From assembly GCA_001442925.1 (NCBI GenBank), contig LDXX01000003.1, forward strand, positions 1-64,000: a stretch of DNA of 64,000 nt. Reading direction: 5' to 3'. Positions 31,413-39,929 of this stretch are shown one piece after another (within the stretch, counting starts at the first letter, position 1; every line of letters begins with the position of its first letter). The DNA comes from Candidatus Kryptonium thompsonii. Its GTDB lineage: Bacteria; Bacteroidota; Ignavibacteria; Kryptoniales; Kryptoniaceae. The notes below the pieces were generated by a model. It was not told where the DNA came from, made no database searches, and saw only the letters and a program-made list of their open reading frames with translations. Made by a program: the position numbers and the translations under genes.

Positions 31413-33119
31413 GTGCAAAAGTTGACGAATAGATGGAAAGTAGTAGAGGTAAAAAATTATGCCAAGGTTTATGAACTTGCCAATGGGGCTAAAATTCCAG
31501 AGCCAATTGCCAAAGTCTTAGTATCAAGGGGCATTGATTCAGTTGAAAAAATGAATAAGTTTTTTAACCCAAGTTTAGAGGATTTGTATGACCCATTTTT
31601 AATGGAGGATATGGATAAAGCAGTTGATAGGATTGGCAAAGCAATTTTGCATAAAGAAAAATTTTTAATCTATGGAGATTATGATGTTGATGGAACCACG
31701 GGGGCGTCAATGCTTTATCTTTTTTTAAAAGAACTTGGGGCGAATGTAGAAGTTTATATTCCGGACAGATTCAAAGAGGGTTATGGCATTTCAAGAAGTG
31801 GAATTGAAAAAGCATACCAGAAAGGTGCAAATGTAATGATAGCGGTTGATTGTGGGATAACCGCTATAAATGAGGTAAAACTTGCCCAAAGTCTTGGGAT
31901 TGATGTTATAATATGCGATCATCATGAACCCGGAGAACAGATACCCGAGGCATTTGCAGTGCTTAACCCTTTAAAGGAAACCTGCAACTATCCATTTAAG
32001 TATTTATCGGGGTGTGGCGTTGCTTTTAAACTTATTCAAGCACTTCAAAAAAAACTTTCTTTGGATAATATCGATCCATTTCAATATCTTGACTATGTGG
32101 CCGTGGCTGCGTCCGCAGATATAGTGCCACTTATTGATGAAAATAGAATTCTTGTGAAGCATGGTCTTGAACTTTTAAATTCGTCAAATCCGAGAGTTTC
32201 GTTTCTTGCTTTACTTGAAAAGGCAGGTCTGAGAAATAAAAAAATTAACACATGGCACATTGGTTTCGTCATAGGTCCGAGGATTAACGCTGTTGGACGA
32301 CTTGGGGATGCAACGAGAGCAGTTGAGTTTTTGATAAGCAATGATTATAGTTCCGCATCTTACTGGGCTGAACAGCTTCACCTTGAGAATGAAAGGAGGC
32401 AATCACTTGATAGGAAAGCTTTTGAAGAAGCAATTAAGATTATTGAAGAAGAGAAGATTTACGAAAAGGACAAGGTTTTAGTTTTATATAATGAAAATTG
32501 GCATCAAGGAGTTATAGGGATTGTGGCTTCAAAAATAGTTGAGAGGTATCACAGGCCAACGATACTTTTAACTTATGCAGATGGTGTGTTAAAGGGTTCA
32601 GCAAGAAGTATCCCAAATTTTGATATTTATAATGCTCTGAAAAAGTGTGAAAATACGCTTATTCAATTCGGCGGGCATAAACACGCTGCCGGTATGATTT
32701 TGGACCCGGAAAAACTTATTGATTTTAAAAATGCAATCAATAAATTTGCTGACACTGTCATAGACGATGACATGTTAACCCGCGAGATTTACATCGATGC
32801 TGAAGTGGATATAAACGAAATTTCTATTCCAGAATATTGGGCGATAATAAAAAATTTTGAGCCGTATGGTCCGGGAAATTATGAACCAGTTTTTCTTGCT
32901 GCCGATATCCCCATCTGGGATGTTAAAATTTTTGGAAATAATCATTTAAAGTTTAAAATTAAGGTGAATAGTTTTACGATTGATGCAGTTGGTTATGGAC
33001 TTGGAAATCTTTATGATGAGGTGGTCAGTAAAGGTAAAGCAAGTGTTGTGTTTACCTTTGATGAAGGAAGTTGGAATGGGCAAACAGTGATACAGTTTAA
33101 AGTTAAAGATTTAAAGTAA
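31413..33119 (+). CDS. recJ: Single-stranded-DNA-specific exonuclease RecJ
   Basis: 5'-3' exonuclease for recombination and mismatch repair. The DHH phosphoesterase motifs are YGDYDVDGTTGASML, VDCGITA and CDHHEPG, with the DHHA1 motif GGHKHAAGM further on and a C-terminal OB-like domain. The 568 residues are normal. The start is GTG. It begins 26 bp after rnpB and opens the run recJ-yebC-ruvC-ruvA. Confidence 0.95.
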   Translation: MQKLTNRWKVVEVKNYAKVYELANGAKIPEPIAKVLVSRGIDSVEKMNKFFNPSLEDLYDPFLMEDMDKAVDRIGKAILHKEKFLIYGDYDVDGTTGASMLYLFLKELGANVEVYIPDRFKEGYGISRSGIEKAYQKGANVMIAVDCGITAINEVKLAQSLGIDVIICDHHEPGEQIPEAFAVLNPLKETCNYPFKYLSGCGVAFKLIQALQKKLSLDNIDPFQYLDYVAVAASADIVPLIDENRILVKHGLELLNSSNPRVSFLALLEKAGLRNKKINTWHIGFVIGPRINAVGRLGDATRAVEFLISNDYSSASYWAEQLHLENERRQSLDRKAFEEAIKIIEEEKIYEKDKVLVLYNENWHQGVIGIVASKIVERYHRPTILLTYADGVLKGSARSIPNFDIYNALKKCENTLIQFGGHKHAAGMILDPEKLIDFKNAINKFADTVIDDDMLTREIYIDAEVDINEISIPEYWAIIKNFEPYGPGNYEPVFLAADIPIWDVKIFGNNHLKFKIKVNSFTIDAVGYGLGNLYDEVVSKGKASVVFTFDEGSWNGQTVIQFKVKDLK

Positions 33120-33140
33120 AAACTTAGGAGGTGTTGAAAT

Positions 33141-33899
33141 ATGTCAGGTCATTCAAAATGGCATCAAATAAGACATAAGAAGGCAGTAGTTGATGCTAAG
33201 AAAGGCAAACTTTTCACCAAGCTCATTAAAGAGATAACCGTTGCGGCAAAGCAAGGTGGTGGAAATCCCGATACGAATCCCAGGTTGCGTATAGCTATTC
33301 AAAATGCCAAGGCAGCTAACATGCCTTGGGAGAATATTGAAAGGGCGATTAAAAGGGGAACTGGAGAACTTCCGGGAGTTACCTATGAAGAAGTGGTTTA
33401 TGAAGGTTATGGTCCAGGAGGCGTTGCGCTTTACATTGAATCGACAACGGACAATAAAAATAGAACCGTTGCAGAGATAAGAAACATACTTAGCAGACAT
33501 AATGGAAGTTTGGGTGAGGCTGGTTCAGTTGCGTGGATATTTGAAAGGAAGGGAGTTATTCAAATTCCTAAGGAATATGATGAGGATACAATTCTTGCAA
33601 TTATACTTGAGGCGGGAGCAGACGATTTGAAAACCTATGATACCTTCTTTGAGGTTATCACCGCTCCTGAAAATCTTGAACAGGTAAGAGAAGCACTTGA
33701 AAAGAATAATATAAAGATCGATGACGCAAAAGTCAGAATGTTGCCTAAAACAACTGTCAAAGTTGAAGGGAAAGACGCGCAAACCCTTTTGAAATTGCTT
33801 GAAGCATTAGAAGATCACGATGATGTTCAGAATGTGTATTCTAACTTTGAAATTGACGATGCTGTCCTTGCTGAATATAGTAAGCAAATCGGAGCTTAA
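33141..33899 (+). CDS. yebC: YebC/PmpR-family protein (TACO1 homolog)
   Basis: Family of DNA-binding regulators that also act as translation factors at problematic codon runs. The N-terminus [20 protein letters not shown] and then [16 protein letters not shown] and [13 protein letters not shown] are diagnostic. It has 252 residues. AGGAGG precedes the ATG. Its position before ruvC and ruvA is the common bacterial arrangement. Confidence 0.96.
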   Translation: MSGHSKWHQIRHKKAVVDAKKGKLFTKLIKEITVAAKQGGGNPDTNPRLRIAIQNAKAANMPWENIERAIKRGTGELPGVTYEEVVYEGYGPGGVALYIESTTDNKNRTVAEIRNILSRHNGSLGEAGSVAWIFERKGVIQIPKEYDEDTILAIILEAGADDLKTYDTFFEVITAPENLEQVREALEKNNIKIDDAKVRMLPKTTVKVEGKDAQTLLKLLEALEDHDDVQNVYSNFEIDDAVLAEYSKQIGA

Positions 33900-33928
33900 A
33901 ATTTAATTTATCACAGGTAAAGATTAAA

Positions 33929-34522
33929 ATGAGAGTTCTCGGCGTTGACCCTGGAAGTAATATAACTGGCTATGGGATTGTTGAAGTTGAGGAGCATGAT
34001 GGAAAACCTGATAGAACGAAATTGGTTGCCGTCGATTATGGCATTATAAAAGTTGACGAAGAAGATATTTTTCACATTAAGTTAAAAAAAATTTACGATG
34101 AGATAAGCCGGATAATAAACTTATATCATCCAACTGAGCTATCCATTGAGACAGCTTTTTATGGTAAAAATTTTCAATCTGCTTTTAAAATAGGTCATGT
34201 GCGTGCTGTTGTGATACTTTCGGCGGTAAATTCTGGTATATCTGTTTTTGAGTATACACCGCGCGAGATTAAAAAAGCGGTTGTTGGTAAAGGAAATGCA
34301 ACGAAGGAACAAGTTCAATTCATGGTCAGAGCAATTCTTGGTTTAAAAAAATCCCCTGAATTCTACGATGTCTCTGATGCGCTTGCGGTAGCAATATGCC
34401 ATATCAATAGAACGCTTGTTCCAGAACAAGCAAGATACAGAGATTGGAAAGCTTTTTTGAAGGCACATCCTGAATTTTTATCGGATGATATGAATGTGAA
34501 ATTAAAACGCAAAAAGAAATGA
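33929..34522 (+). CDS. ruvC: Holliday junction resolvase RuvC
   Basis: Endonuclease that resolves Holliday junctions with RuvAB. Catalytic acidic residues appear in LGVDPGSNITGYG, LSIETAFYG and YDVSDALAVAICH. The 197 residues include a basic tail beyond the usual end. Its stop overlaps the ruvA start (ATGA). Confidence 0.95.
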   Translation: MRVLGVDPGSNITGYGIVEVEEHDGKPDRTKLVAVDYGIIKVDEEDIFHIKLKKIYDEISRIINLYHPTELSIETAFYGKNFQSAFKIGHVRAVVILSAVNSGISVFEYTPREIKKAVVGKGNATKEQVQFMVRAILGLKKSPEFYDVSDALAVAICHINRTLVPEQARYRDWKAFLKAHPEFLSDDMNVKLKRKKK

Positions 34523-35127
34523 TATTTGCGCTTGAAGGTAAAGTTGTCAGCAAGTCTCCAACAGAAGTTGTGATCGATGTTGGAGGAGTAAGTTATTTAG
34601 TTTACATTCCTGTTACAGTTTATGATAAAATTGGCGATGTTGGTTCAAATGTGAAACTTTACACTTATCTTATCGTCAAGGATGAAGAAATGTTTCTATA
34701 TGGTTTCTCAAGCGTTGAAGAAAGGGAGTTTTTTAAATTGTTAATTTCTGTGTCCGGTATAGGTCCGAAGATGGCGCAGGCGATAATGTCAGGGATGAGC
34801 GTTGAGGAGCTGAAAAACTCAATTGTTCAAGGTGATGTATCAACGCTTGTATCGATCCCGGGGGTTGGAAAGAAAACAGCTGAAAGGGTGATAGTGGAGC
34901 TTCGGGATAAAATTGCAAAAATTGAATTTGCTGGAAAGCCCCTCGAATTTATATCTTCAGATCAGGTTGAAGTGAGAAATGAAGCGTTGCTTGCTCTTAT
35001 TTCGCTTGGGTTTACGCGCCAAGTTGCTGAAAAAGCCATCCGTCTTGCAATAAAAGAAAACGAGAAAAAGGAATTTACGGTCGAAGAACTTGTTAAACTT
35101 GCACTTAGGCATGTGACTTCAAGATAA
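34519..35127 (+). CDS. ruvA: Holliday junction branch-migration protein RuvA
   Basis: Binds the four-way junction and loads RuvB. The N-terminal OB fold is followed by two helix-hairpin-helix motifs (SGIGPKMAQAIMSG and SIPGVGKKTAERVI), and domain III (EALLALISLGFTRQVAEKAI) contacts RuvB. The 202 residues are normal. It overlaps ruvC by 4 bp. ruvB is not in the window. Confidence 0.96.
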   Translation: MIFALEGKVVSKSPTEVVIDVGGVSYLVYIPVTVYDKIGDVGSNVKLYTYLIVKDEEMFLYGFSSVEEREFFKLLISVSGIGPKMAQAIMSGMSVEELKNSIVQGDVSTLVSIPGVGKKTAERVIVELRDKIAKIEFAGKPLEFISSDQVEVRNEALLALISLGFTRQVAEKAIRLAIKENEKKEFTVEELVKLALRHVTSR

Positions 35128-35141
35128 ATCAAAGTGATGAA

Positions 35142-35813
35142 ATGAAAAAAATTTTTTTACTCTTTGTTGTATTAAATATCGCTATCGCTGGGGATATTGA
35201 TAAATTTAAAATCAGAGAAAATATCATCTCGGGGATAGTTTCAGAGAATGAGAAAAGAGAAAAATCTCCAGCTGTTGCATTTGGTTTTTCGTTGATTGTG
35301 CCGGGACTTGGGCAGGCATATTTGGAAAGATTTGATGTTGGAAAGTATTTTCTTGCTTCTGAGATTTCGCTATGGCTTGTCTATTTTGGGTTGAATGAAT
35401 ATGGGCGATGGTTAAACGATGATGCGATAAATTTTGCGGTGATTCGCGCTGGGATTGACCCGAATGGGAAACCGGATGATTTTTTTGCAAACATTGAAAA
35501 TTACAGAAGTGTGTATGATTACAATTTAAGAAAAGGAAGAGATAGGGATTATGCGAAACTTTACGATCCGGAAAAATTTTATTGGTGGTGGGATTCGGAG
35601 CAATCAAGACAAAGATATAAAGATATGAGAATTAAAAGTCGTGCGTTTGGATATTACGCCAAATTCTCTTTCGTTTTTATAATTGCGAATCATTTCGCAA
35701 GCGCAATTGATGCTTTGATATTGGCAAGAAAGCAGAGCAAAAGTTTAAATCATGAATTTGGCTTTATACCTTCATCTCGGGGTTTAAATTTTTATTTAAA
35801 ATTTGAGTTTTGA
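35142..35813 (+). CDS. DUF5683-like membrane or secreted protein
   Basis: A 223-residue protein with an N-terminal signal peptide (MKKIFLLFVVLNIAIAG). A glycine/proline-rich hydrophobic segment (FGFSLIVPGLGQAYLERF) follows, then one to two further hydrophobic stretches including FSFVFIIANHFASAIDAL. The VPGLGQAY motif and an aromatic central region (YWWWD) resemble DUF5683 proteins of the Bacteroidetes/Ignavibacteria. The function is unknown. It lies in the ruvA-rluA run, 14 bp after ruvA. Confidence 0.72.
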   Translation: MKKIFLLFVVLNIAIAGDIDKFKIRENIISGIVSENEKREKSPAVAFGFSLIVPGLGQAYLERFDVGKYFLASEISLWLVYFGLNEYGRWLNDDAINFAVIRAGIDPNGKPDDFFANIENYRSVYDYNLRKGRDRDYAKLYDPEKFYWWWDSEQSRQRYKDMRIKSRAFGYYAKFSFVFIIANHFASAIDALILARKQSKSLNHEFGFIPSSRGLNFYLKFEF

Positions 35814-35842
35814 TTTTTCAAATTAAATCCCGTTCTGCGGCT

Positions 35843-36607
35843 ATGAAAGCCCGGATGCTTGCTGATGAAGTTGAAATCATTTATGAGGACGATGATTTCA
35901 TAGTTTTGAACAAACCCGCAGGTATTTTAACCATCCCAGATAGATTCGCAAGCGCTATTCCAAATCTTTACGATATTTTGAAGAGGGAATATGGTAAAAT
36001 ATTTGTTGTTCATCGACTTGATAAAGAAACAAGCGGCGTCATTTGCTTTGCGAAGAATGAAGAGGCACATGCAGACTTGAGTGAAAAGTTTGAAGAGCAT
36101 GATGTAAACAAAATTTATTATGCCCTTATAATGGGTCATTTGCGAAATAAAGAGGGAAGGATCGATCTTCCACTTTCAGAAAACCCGAAGGTTCCCGGCA
36201 CGATGCGGGTTGATTATGAGTCAGGAAAAAGGTCGATAACTGAGTACAAAGTTTTAGAAGAATTTGAAAATTATTCGCTTGTTGAGGTTAGACCGCTTAC
36301 AGGGCGAATGCATCAGATCAGAGTTCATTTCAAGGCGATTGGACATCCGCTTGCTATAGACTCAGTTTATGGGAACAAAAGTGAAATTTTTTTGTCTGAG
36401 ATAAAAAAGAAGTATAAGCCGAAAGAAAGCGAGCCGGAAAGACCATTGATGAGCAGATTGACACTTCATGCATTGAAACTTGGTTTCTTTCACTTCAGGA
36501 AGAAAGAGTACATTGAATTTGAGGCGAAGTTGCCGAAGGATTTTGAGAGCTTGCTAAAGCAGTTGAGAAAACACAGTTTGAAAAACATTGACAAAATTAA
36601 AGCATGA
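35843..36607 (+). CDS. RluA-family pseudouridine synthase without S4 domain
   Basis: Isomerises uridine in rRNA or tRNA; the target is not known. The catalytic Asp lies in HRLDKETSGVICFAK. NKPAGIL, LTGRMHQIRVHF and GHPLAIDSVYG are family motifs. The S4 domain of typical RluD is absent. The frame can open at TTG 35810, ATG 35843 or ATG 35855; ATG 35843 is used here without a clear ribosome-binding site. It follows the DUF5683 gene closely. Confidence 0.88.
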   Translation: MKARMLADEVEIIYEDDDFIVLNKPAGILTIPDRFASAIPNLYDILKREYGKIFVVHRLDKETSGVICFAKNEEAHADLSEKFEEHDVNKIYYALIMGHLRNKEGRIDLPLSENPKVPGTMRVDYESGKRSITEYKVLEEFENYSLVEVRPLTGRMHQIRVHFKAIGHPLAIDSVYGNKSEIFLSEIKKKYKPKESEPERPLMSRLTLHALKLGFFHFRKKEYIEFEAKLPKDFESLLKQLRKHSLKNIDKIKA

Positions 36608-36616
36608 GTAAAGCCT

Positions 36617-37297
36617 ATGAAAGATAAACAATTTACACCATGGTATTTTAAACCCGAGATAGCAAAAGTTTACGAATCATTTTACGAGGGCAAATATAAG
36701 GAGGCGGATATCCAAGAGAAAAATCTGTTAAAGTTTTTACTTGATCAGATAGATGGCGTTAGTGAGATTCTTGAGGTTGGATGTGGGACGGGACATTTTA
36801 CAAGATGGTTGGGTTCGCTTGGATATAAGATCGTTGGAGTTGACATCTCACCTGTTATGCTTGGAGTTGCAAAGGAATTATGGGATAAGGGAAAATTTAT
36901 TAACGCGAGGGCTGAGTTTTTGCCTTTTAAAGATAAATCTTTTGATGTTGTTTTATATGTCGCATGCCTTGAGTATATGCCGGATCTTGTCAAAGTTTTT
37001 AAAGAAGCCGAGAGAGTTGCGAGGCGAGGGATTGTCATGGGTTTGATGAACAGGTGGAGTTTGCCAACGATAAGGCGAATAATTCAAGTCAAACTTGGCA
37101 AAAATCCATATTATTACAATGCACGGTTTTATTCTTTGCCGATGATAAAAAAGGAATTAAAACGAGCGCTTGATGGTAAGAGTTATGAGTTTCTTGATTG
37201 GAGATGCGCCGTTTTTCCAAAGATTTTTGGTATAAAAAAATTGCTGAAATTTCCGTTGGGAGGTTCTTTTCTTGGTTTTGGAGTTAAATTTAAATAA
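36617..37297 (+). CDS. Class I SAM-dependent methyltransferase
   Basis: A 226-residue Rossmann methyltransferase. The SAM site is LEVGCGTGHFTRWL, followed by GVDISPVMLG and the acidic/aromatic FDVVLYVACLEYMPD. It resembles the UbiE/methyltransferase-11 group; the substrate is unknown. It starts nine bases after the RluA-family gene and is followed by the HypE-like gene after 15 bp. Confidence 0.85.
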   Translation: MKDKQFTPWYFKPEIAKVYESFYEGKYKEADIQEKNLLKFLLDQIDGVSEILEVGCGTGHFTRWLGSLGYKIVGVDISPVMLGVAKELWDKGKFINARAEFLPFKDKSFDVVLYVACLEYMPDLVKVFKEAERVARRGIVMGLMNRWSLPTIRRIIQVKLGKNPYYYNARFYSLPMIKKELKRALDGKSYEFLDWRCAVFPKIFGIKKLLKFPLGGSFLGFGVKFK

Positions 37298-37312
37298 ACT
37301 GGGTTTGGTGAT

Positions 37313-38380
37313 ATGCAAGTTGATTTTCCAAAGTTTGGGAAAGTTGGAAAGTTGTTTTTTGATAATATAATTTATCCAAAGCTTGGCTTAAAGAGGGATG
37401 AGGTTCTTGTCGGTCCTAATTATGGTTGTGATAACGCAGTGGTAAAGATAAACGATAGGCAAGTTATGATATTGACATCAGATCCGCTTTCAATTATTCC
37501 AGCACTTGGTCTTGAGGATTCGGCGTGGCTTACGGTTCATTTGCTTGCTTCGGATCTTTCAACGAGTGGGATCCCGCCGATGTATGCGGTGCTTGATTTC
37601 AATCTCCCGCCGCAAATAACAAAAGAAGAGTTTGAGATTTATTGGGATGCATTTCACCGTGAGTGTGAAAAACTTGGCATAGCAATAGTTGGCGGACATA
37701 CTGGAAAATTTTTCGGAATTGATTATACAATCGTCGGGGGTGGAACATTTATCGCTATTGGTGATATAGACAAATATCTTTCTTCAAACATGGCGAAGCC
37801 CGGGGATCGAATTGTGATAACAAAAGGTTCAGCGATTGCAACGACGGGGATACTTGCCCGCGTTTTCCCGGAGACGATTGAAAAAAATTTCGGTTCAGAT
37901 TTTTTAAAAGAAGCACAAAGTTATTTCCGAAAATTCTCCGTTGTTGATGATGCTTTGACTGCTGTTAAAATTGGCGTTCGAGATGATGGCGTTTCAGCGA
38001 TGCACGACGCTACCGAAGGAGGCGTTCTTGGTGGGATCTATGAAATGGCGGTTGCAAGTGGTTGTGGAGTTCATGTGTTTAAAGATAAAATCATTGTTTC
38101 AGAAACGACAAGAAAAATTTGCCAGCTATTTGAAATCGATCCGTATATTTCACTTAGTGAAGGAACATTGATAATTGCGATTAAGGAAGGGAAAGTGTCG
38201 GAGCTTCAAAAGGTTCTTTCAGAAAATGGGATAGAATCTGTGGAGGTTGGATATTTTGAAGAGCCCTCATATGGGTTAGTGATTGAGAATCCAGATGGGA
38301 CAAAAGAACCATTGGTTTATCCTGAAACAGATCCTTACTGGAATGCTTATATAAATGCTGTTAACAAAGGATGGAGGTAA
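37313..38380 (+). CDS. AIR synthase-related (HypE/ThiL/SelD-superfamily) protein
   Basis: A 355-residue ATP-dependent protein of the PurM superfamily. HLLASDLSTSGIPPMYAVL, VGGHTG and MHDATEGGVLGGIYEMA match the HypE/AIR-synthase fold. The HypE C-terminal Pro-Arg-Ile-Cys end is absent (the chain ends in NAVNKGWR), so it is not a standard hydrogenase maturation factor, and no hydrogenase gene is nearby. The neighbouring thiamine-phosphate-synthase-like gene makes a ThiL-like or related kinase role possible. Confidence 0.8.
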   Translation: MQVDFPKFGKVGKLFFDNIIYPKLGLKRDEVLVGPNYGCDNAVVKINDRQVMILTSDPLSIIPALGLEDSAWLTVHLLASDLSTSGIPPMYAVLDFNLPPQITKEEFEIYWDAFHRECEKLGIAIVGGHTGKFFGIDYTIVGGGTFIAIGDIDKYLSSNMAKPGDRIVITKGSAIATTGILARVFPETIEKNFGSDFLKEAQSYFRKFSVVDDALTAVKIGVRDDGVSAMHDATEGGVLGGIYEMAVASGCGVHVFKDKIIVSETTRKICQLFEIDPYISLSEGTLIIAIKEGKVSELQKVLSENGIESVEVGYFEEPSYGLVIENPDGTKEPLVYPETDPYWNAYINAVNKGWR

Positions 38381-38383
38381 AAT

Positions 38384-39061
38384 ATGAAGATAAAAGGTGG
38401 TCTATATTTCGTTGTCGATATAACTGCAGTTGAAAGGCTTGGTTTAGAAAGGTTGTGTGAAATAGTTGAAAAAGCACTAAATGGTGGGGTTGATGTAATA
38501 CAATTATGGGCTGATAAATCTGCATGGGAAATAAATTTTGAAAAATTTTCCGATGCGACGAAAAAGTTGATAGAAATTGCCCATAAATACGATGTCCCTG
38601 TTCTAATTGCGAATGATATTGAACTTTGTGCAAAATTTAACGCTGATGGTGTACATCTTGATGGGTATGAAATACCTGATAAATCTTGCGACGAAATTAG
38701 AAAGATCATCGGCTATGATAAAATCATTGGCATCACTTGCGGAAATGATATCAAGAAAATTGAATGGGCAAAGGAGAACAAGGTTGATTATATCTCGTTT
38801 TGTTCTATCTTCCCAAGCTCATCTGTTGATTCATGTGAAATTGTTCCTCTTGAAATGATAAGAAGGGCAAAAGAAATTCTTGGAGAAGATATCCCTGTCT
38901 TTGCCTCGGGTGGAATAACAATTGAAAACATGGGTGATGTTATAACTGCTGGCGCTGACGGTATCGCCGTCGTTTCAGCTATAATGAAAGCCGAAAACCC
39001 AGAGCAGGTAAGTTCTGAGTTTAAGAGGAAGATTAACTTGATCAGGGAAGAAAAAATTTAA
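38384..39061 (+). CDS. Thiamine-phosphate synthase/TenI-family protein (divergent)
   Basis: TIM-barrel protein of the ThiE/TenI superfamily, 225 residues. Conserved pieces are VDVIQLWADK, LIANDIELCAKFNADGVHLDG and a C-terminal ASGGITIENMGDVITAGADGIAVVSAI. Several catalytic ThiE positions differ: the QxR.K site reads QLWADK, and the phosphate-loop PTxTK reads PSSSVDSC. Activity as ThiE is therefore doubtful, and a TenI-like or novel role is possible. It lies 3 bp after the HypE-like gene, with GGAGG before the ATG. Confidence 0.8.
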   Translation: MKIKGGLYFVVDITAVERLGLERLCEIVEKALNGGVDVIQLWADKSAWEINFEKFSDATKKLIEIAHKYDVPVLIANDIELCAKFNADGVHLDGYEIPDKSCDEIRKIIGYDKIIGITCGNDIKKIEWAKENKVDYISFCSIFPSSSVDSCEIVPLEMIRRAKEILGEDIPVFASGGITIENMGDVITAGADGIAVVSAIMKAENPEQVSSEFKRKINLIREEKI

Positions 39062-39094
39062 AGCGGGTCTTGTTTAAAAATAGAGTGCGATATC

Positions 39095-39928
39095 ATGCGA
39101 AAAGTTTATTGCGAGATTACGGGAAAAGAATTGTTTCTTCCAGATAGATGCGAGAGAATTGTTAGTTTCAGCCCTGCGGTTACTGAGGCACTTTTTGAAA
39201 TGGGACTTGGTGAGTTTGTCCTTGGAGTGAGTGTTTACTGTGTCAGACCACAAATCGCAAGGAAGAAGGTAATAGTTGGGAGTTATAATACTTTTAACGA
39301 GGAGAAACTTAGGAAGTTAAATCCGGATATAATTTTCACGACGACGGGTTATCAACTTGATCTTATTAAAAATCTCGGCGAAAAATTTCAAGTTTATCCA
39401 GTTCGTTTACCCCCTTCAGTCTCAGAGATAATTTCGACAAGTTATGAAGCAGGGGTTGTAGCGGGATATTTTTCAAATGCGAGGGAACTTGAAAGAAAAT
39501 TAACGAACAAGTTAAGTGAAACGATCTCTGATCGTAAAGCAAATAAGCCCAAGGTTAAAGTTTATGTTGAGATTGATCTTGGTGGTCCTGTGACATTTGG
39601 TGCATACAGTTATATAACTGATGCAATTGAACTTTTGGGTGGAGAAAATATATTTGGGAATTACCCTGCGGAGTGGATCACTCCTGATGATAATAAGGTT
39701 AAGGAGTTAAACCCGGATGTGATAATTTATGAGCCGAAGATGTTTTCAAAAAATAGGGATAAAGATAAAATAGTGAATTTTCTTCGGGGTAGATTTGGGG
39801 ATGTGAAAGCGATAAAAGAAGATAAGGTTTTTATAACTCCGGGAATTTACGATTTTCTTGCTCATCATGGACCAAGTTTTATAACCGAGGTAATGCCATG
39901 GCTAAAAGAAATAATTGATCGGGAATAG
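39095..39928 (+). CDS. BtuF-like cobalamin/metal-binding protein without signal peptide
   Basis: A 277-residue helical-backbone metal receptor of the BtuF/FhuD type. RIVSFSPAVTEALFEMGLGE near the N-terminus and LNPDIIFTTTGYQ are family signatures. The chain begins with MRKVYCEITGKELFLP and has no signal peptide or lipobox, and no ABC permease or ATPase follows. It may therefore be an intracellular cobalamin or metallo-chelate binder rather than a transport component. It converges with uvrA. Confidence 0.83.
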   Translation: MRKVYCEITGKELFLPDRCERIVSFSPAVTEALFEMGLGEFVLGVSVYCVRPQIARKKVIVGSYNTFNEEKLRKLNPDIIFTTTGYQLDLIKNLGEKFQVYPVRLPPSVSEIISTSYEAGVVAGYFSNARELERKLTNKLSETISDRKANKPKVKVYVEIDLGGPVTFGAYSYITDAIELLGGENIFGNYPAEWITPDDNKVKELNPDVIIYEPKMFSKNRDKDKIVNFLRGRFGDVKAIKEDKVFITPGIYDFLAHHGPSFITEVMPWLKEIIDRE

Positions 39929-39929
39929 A

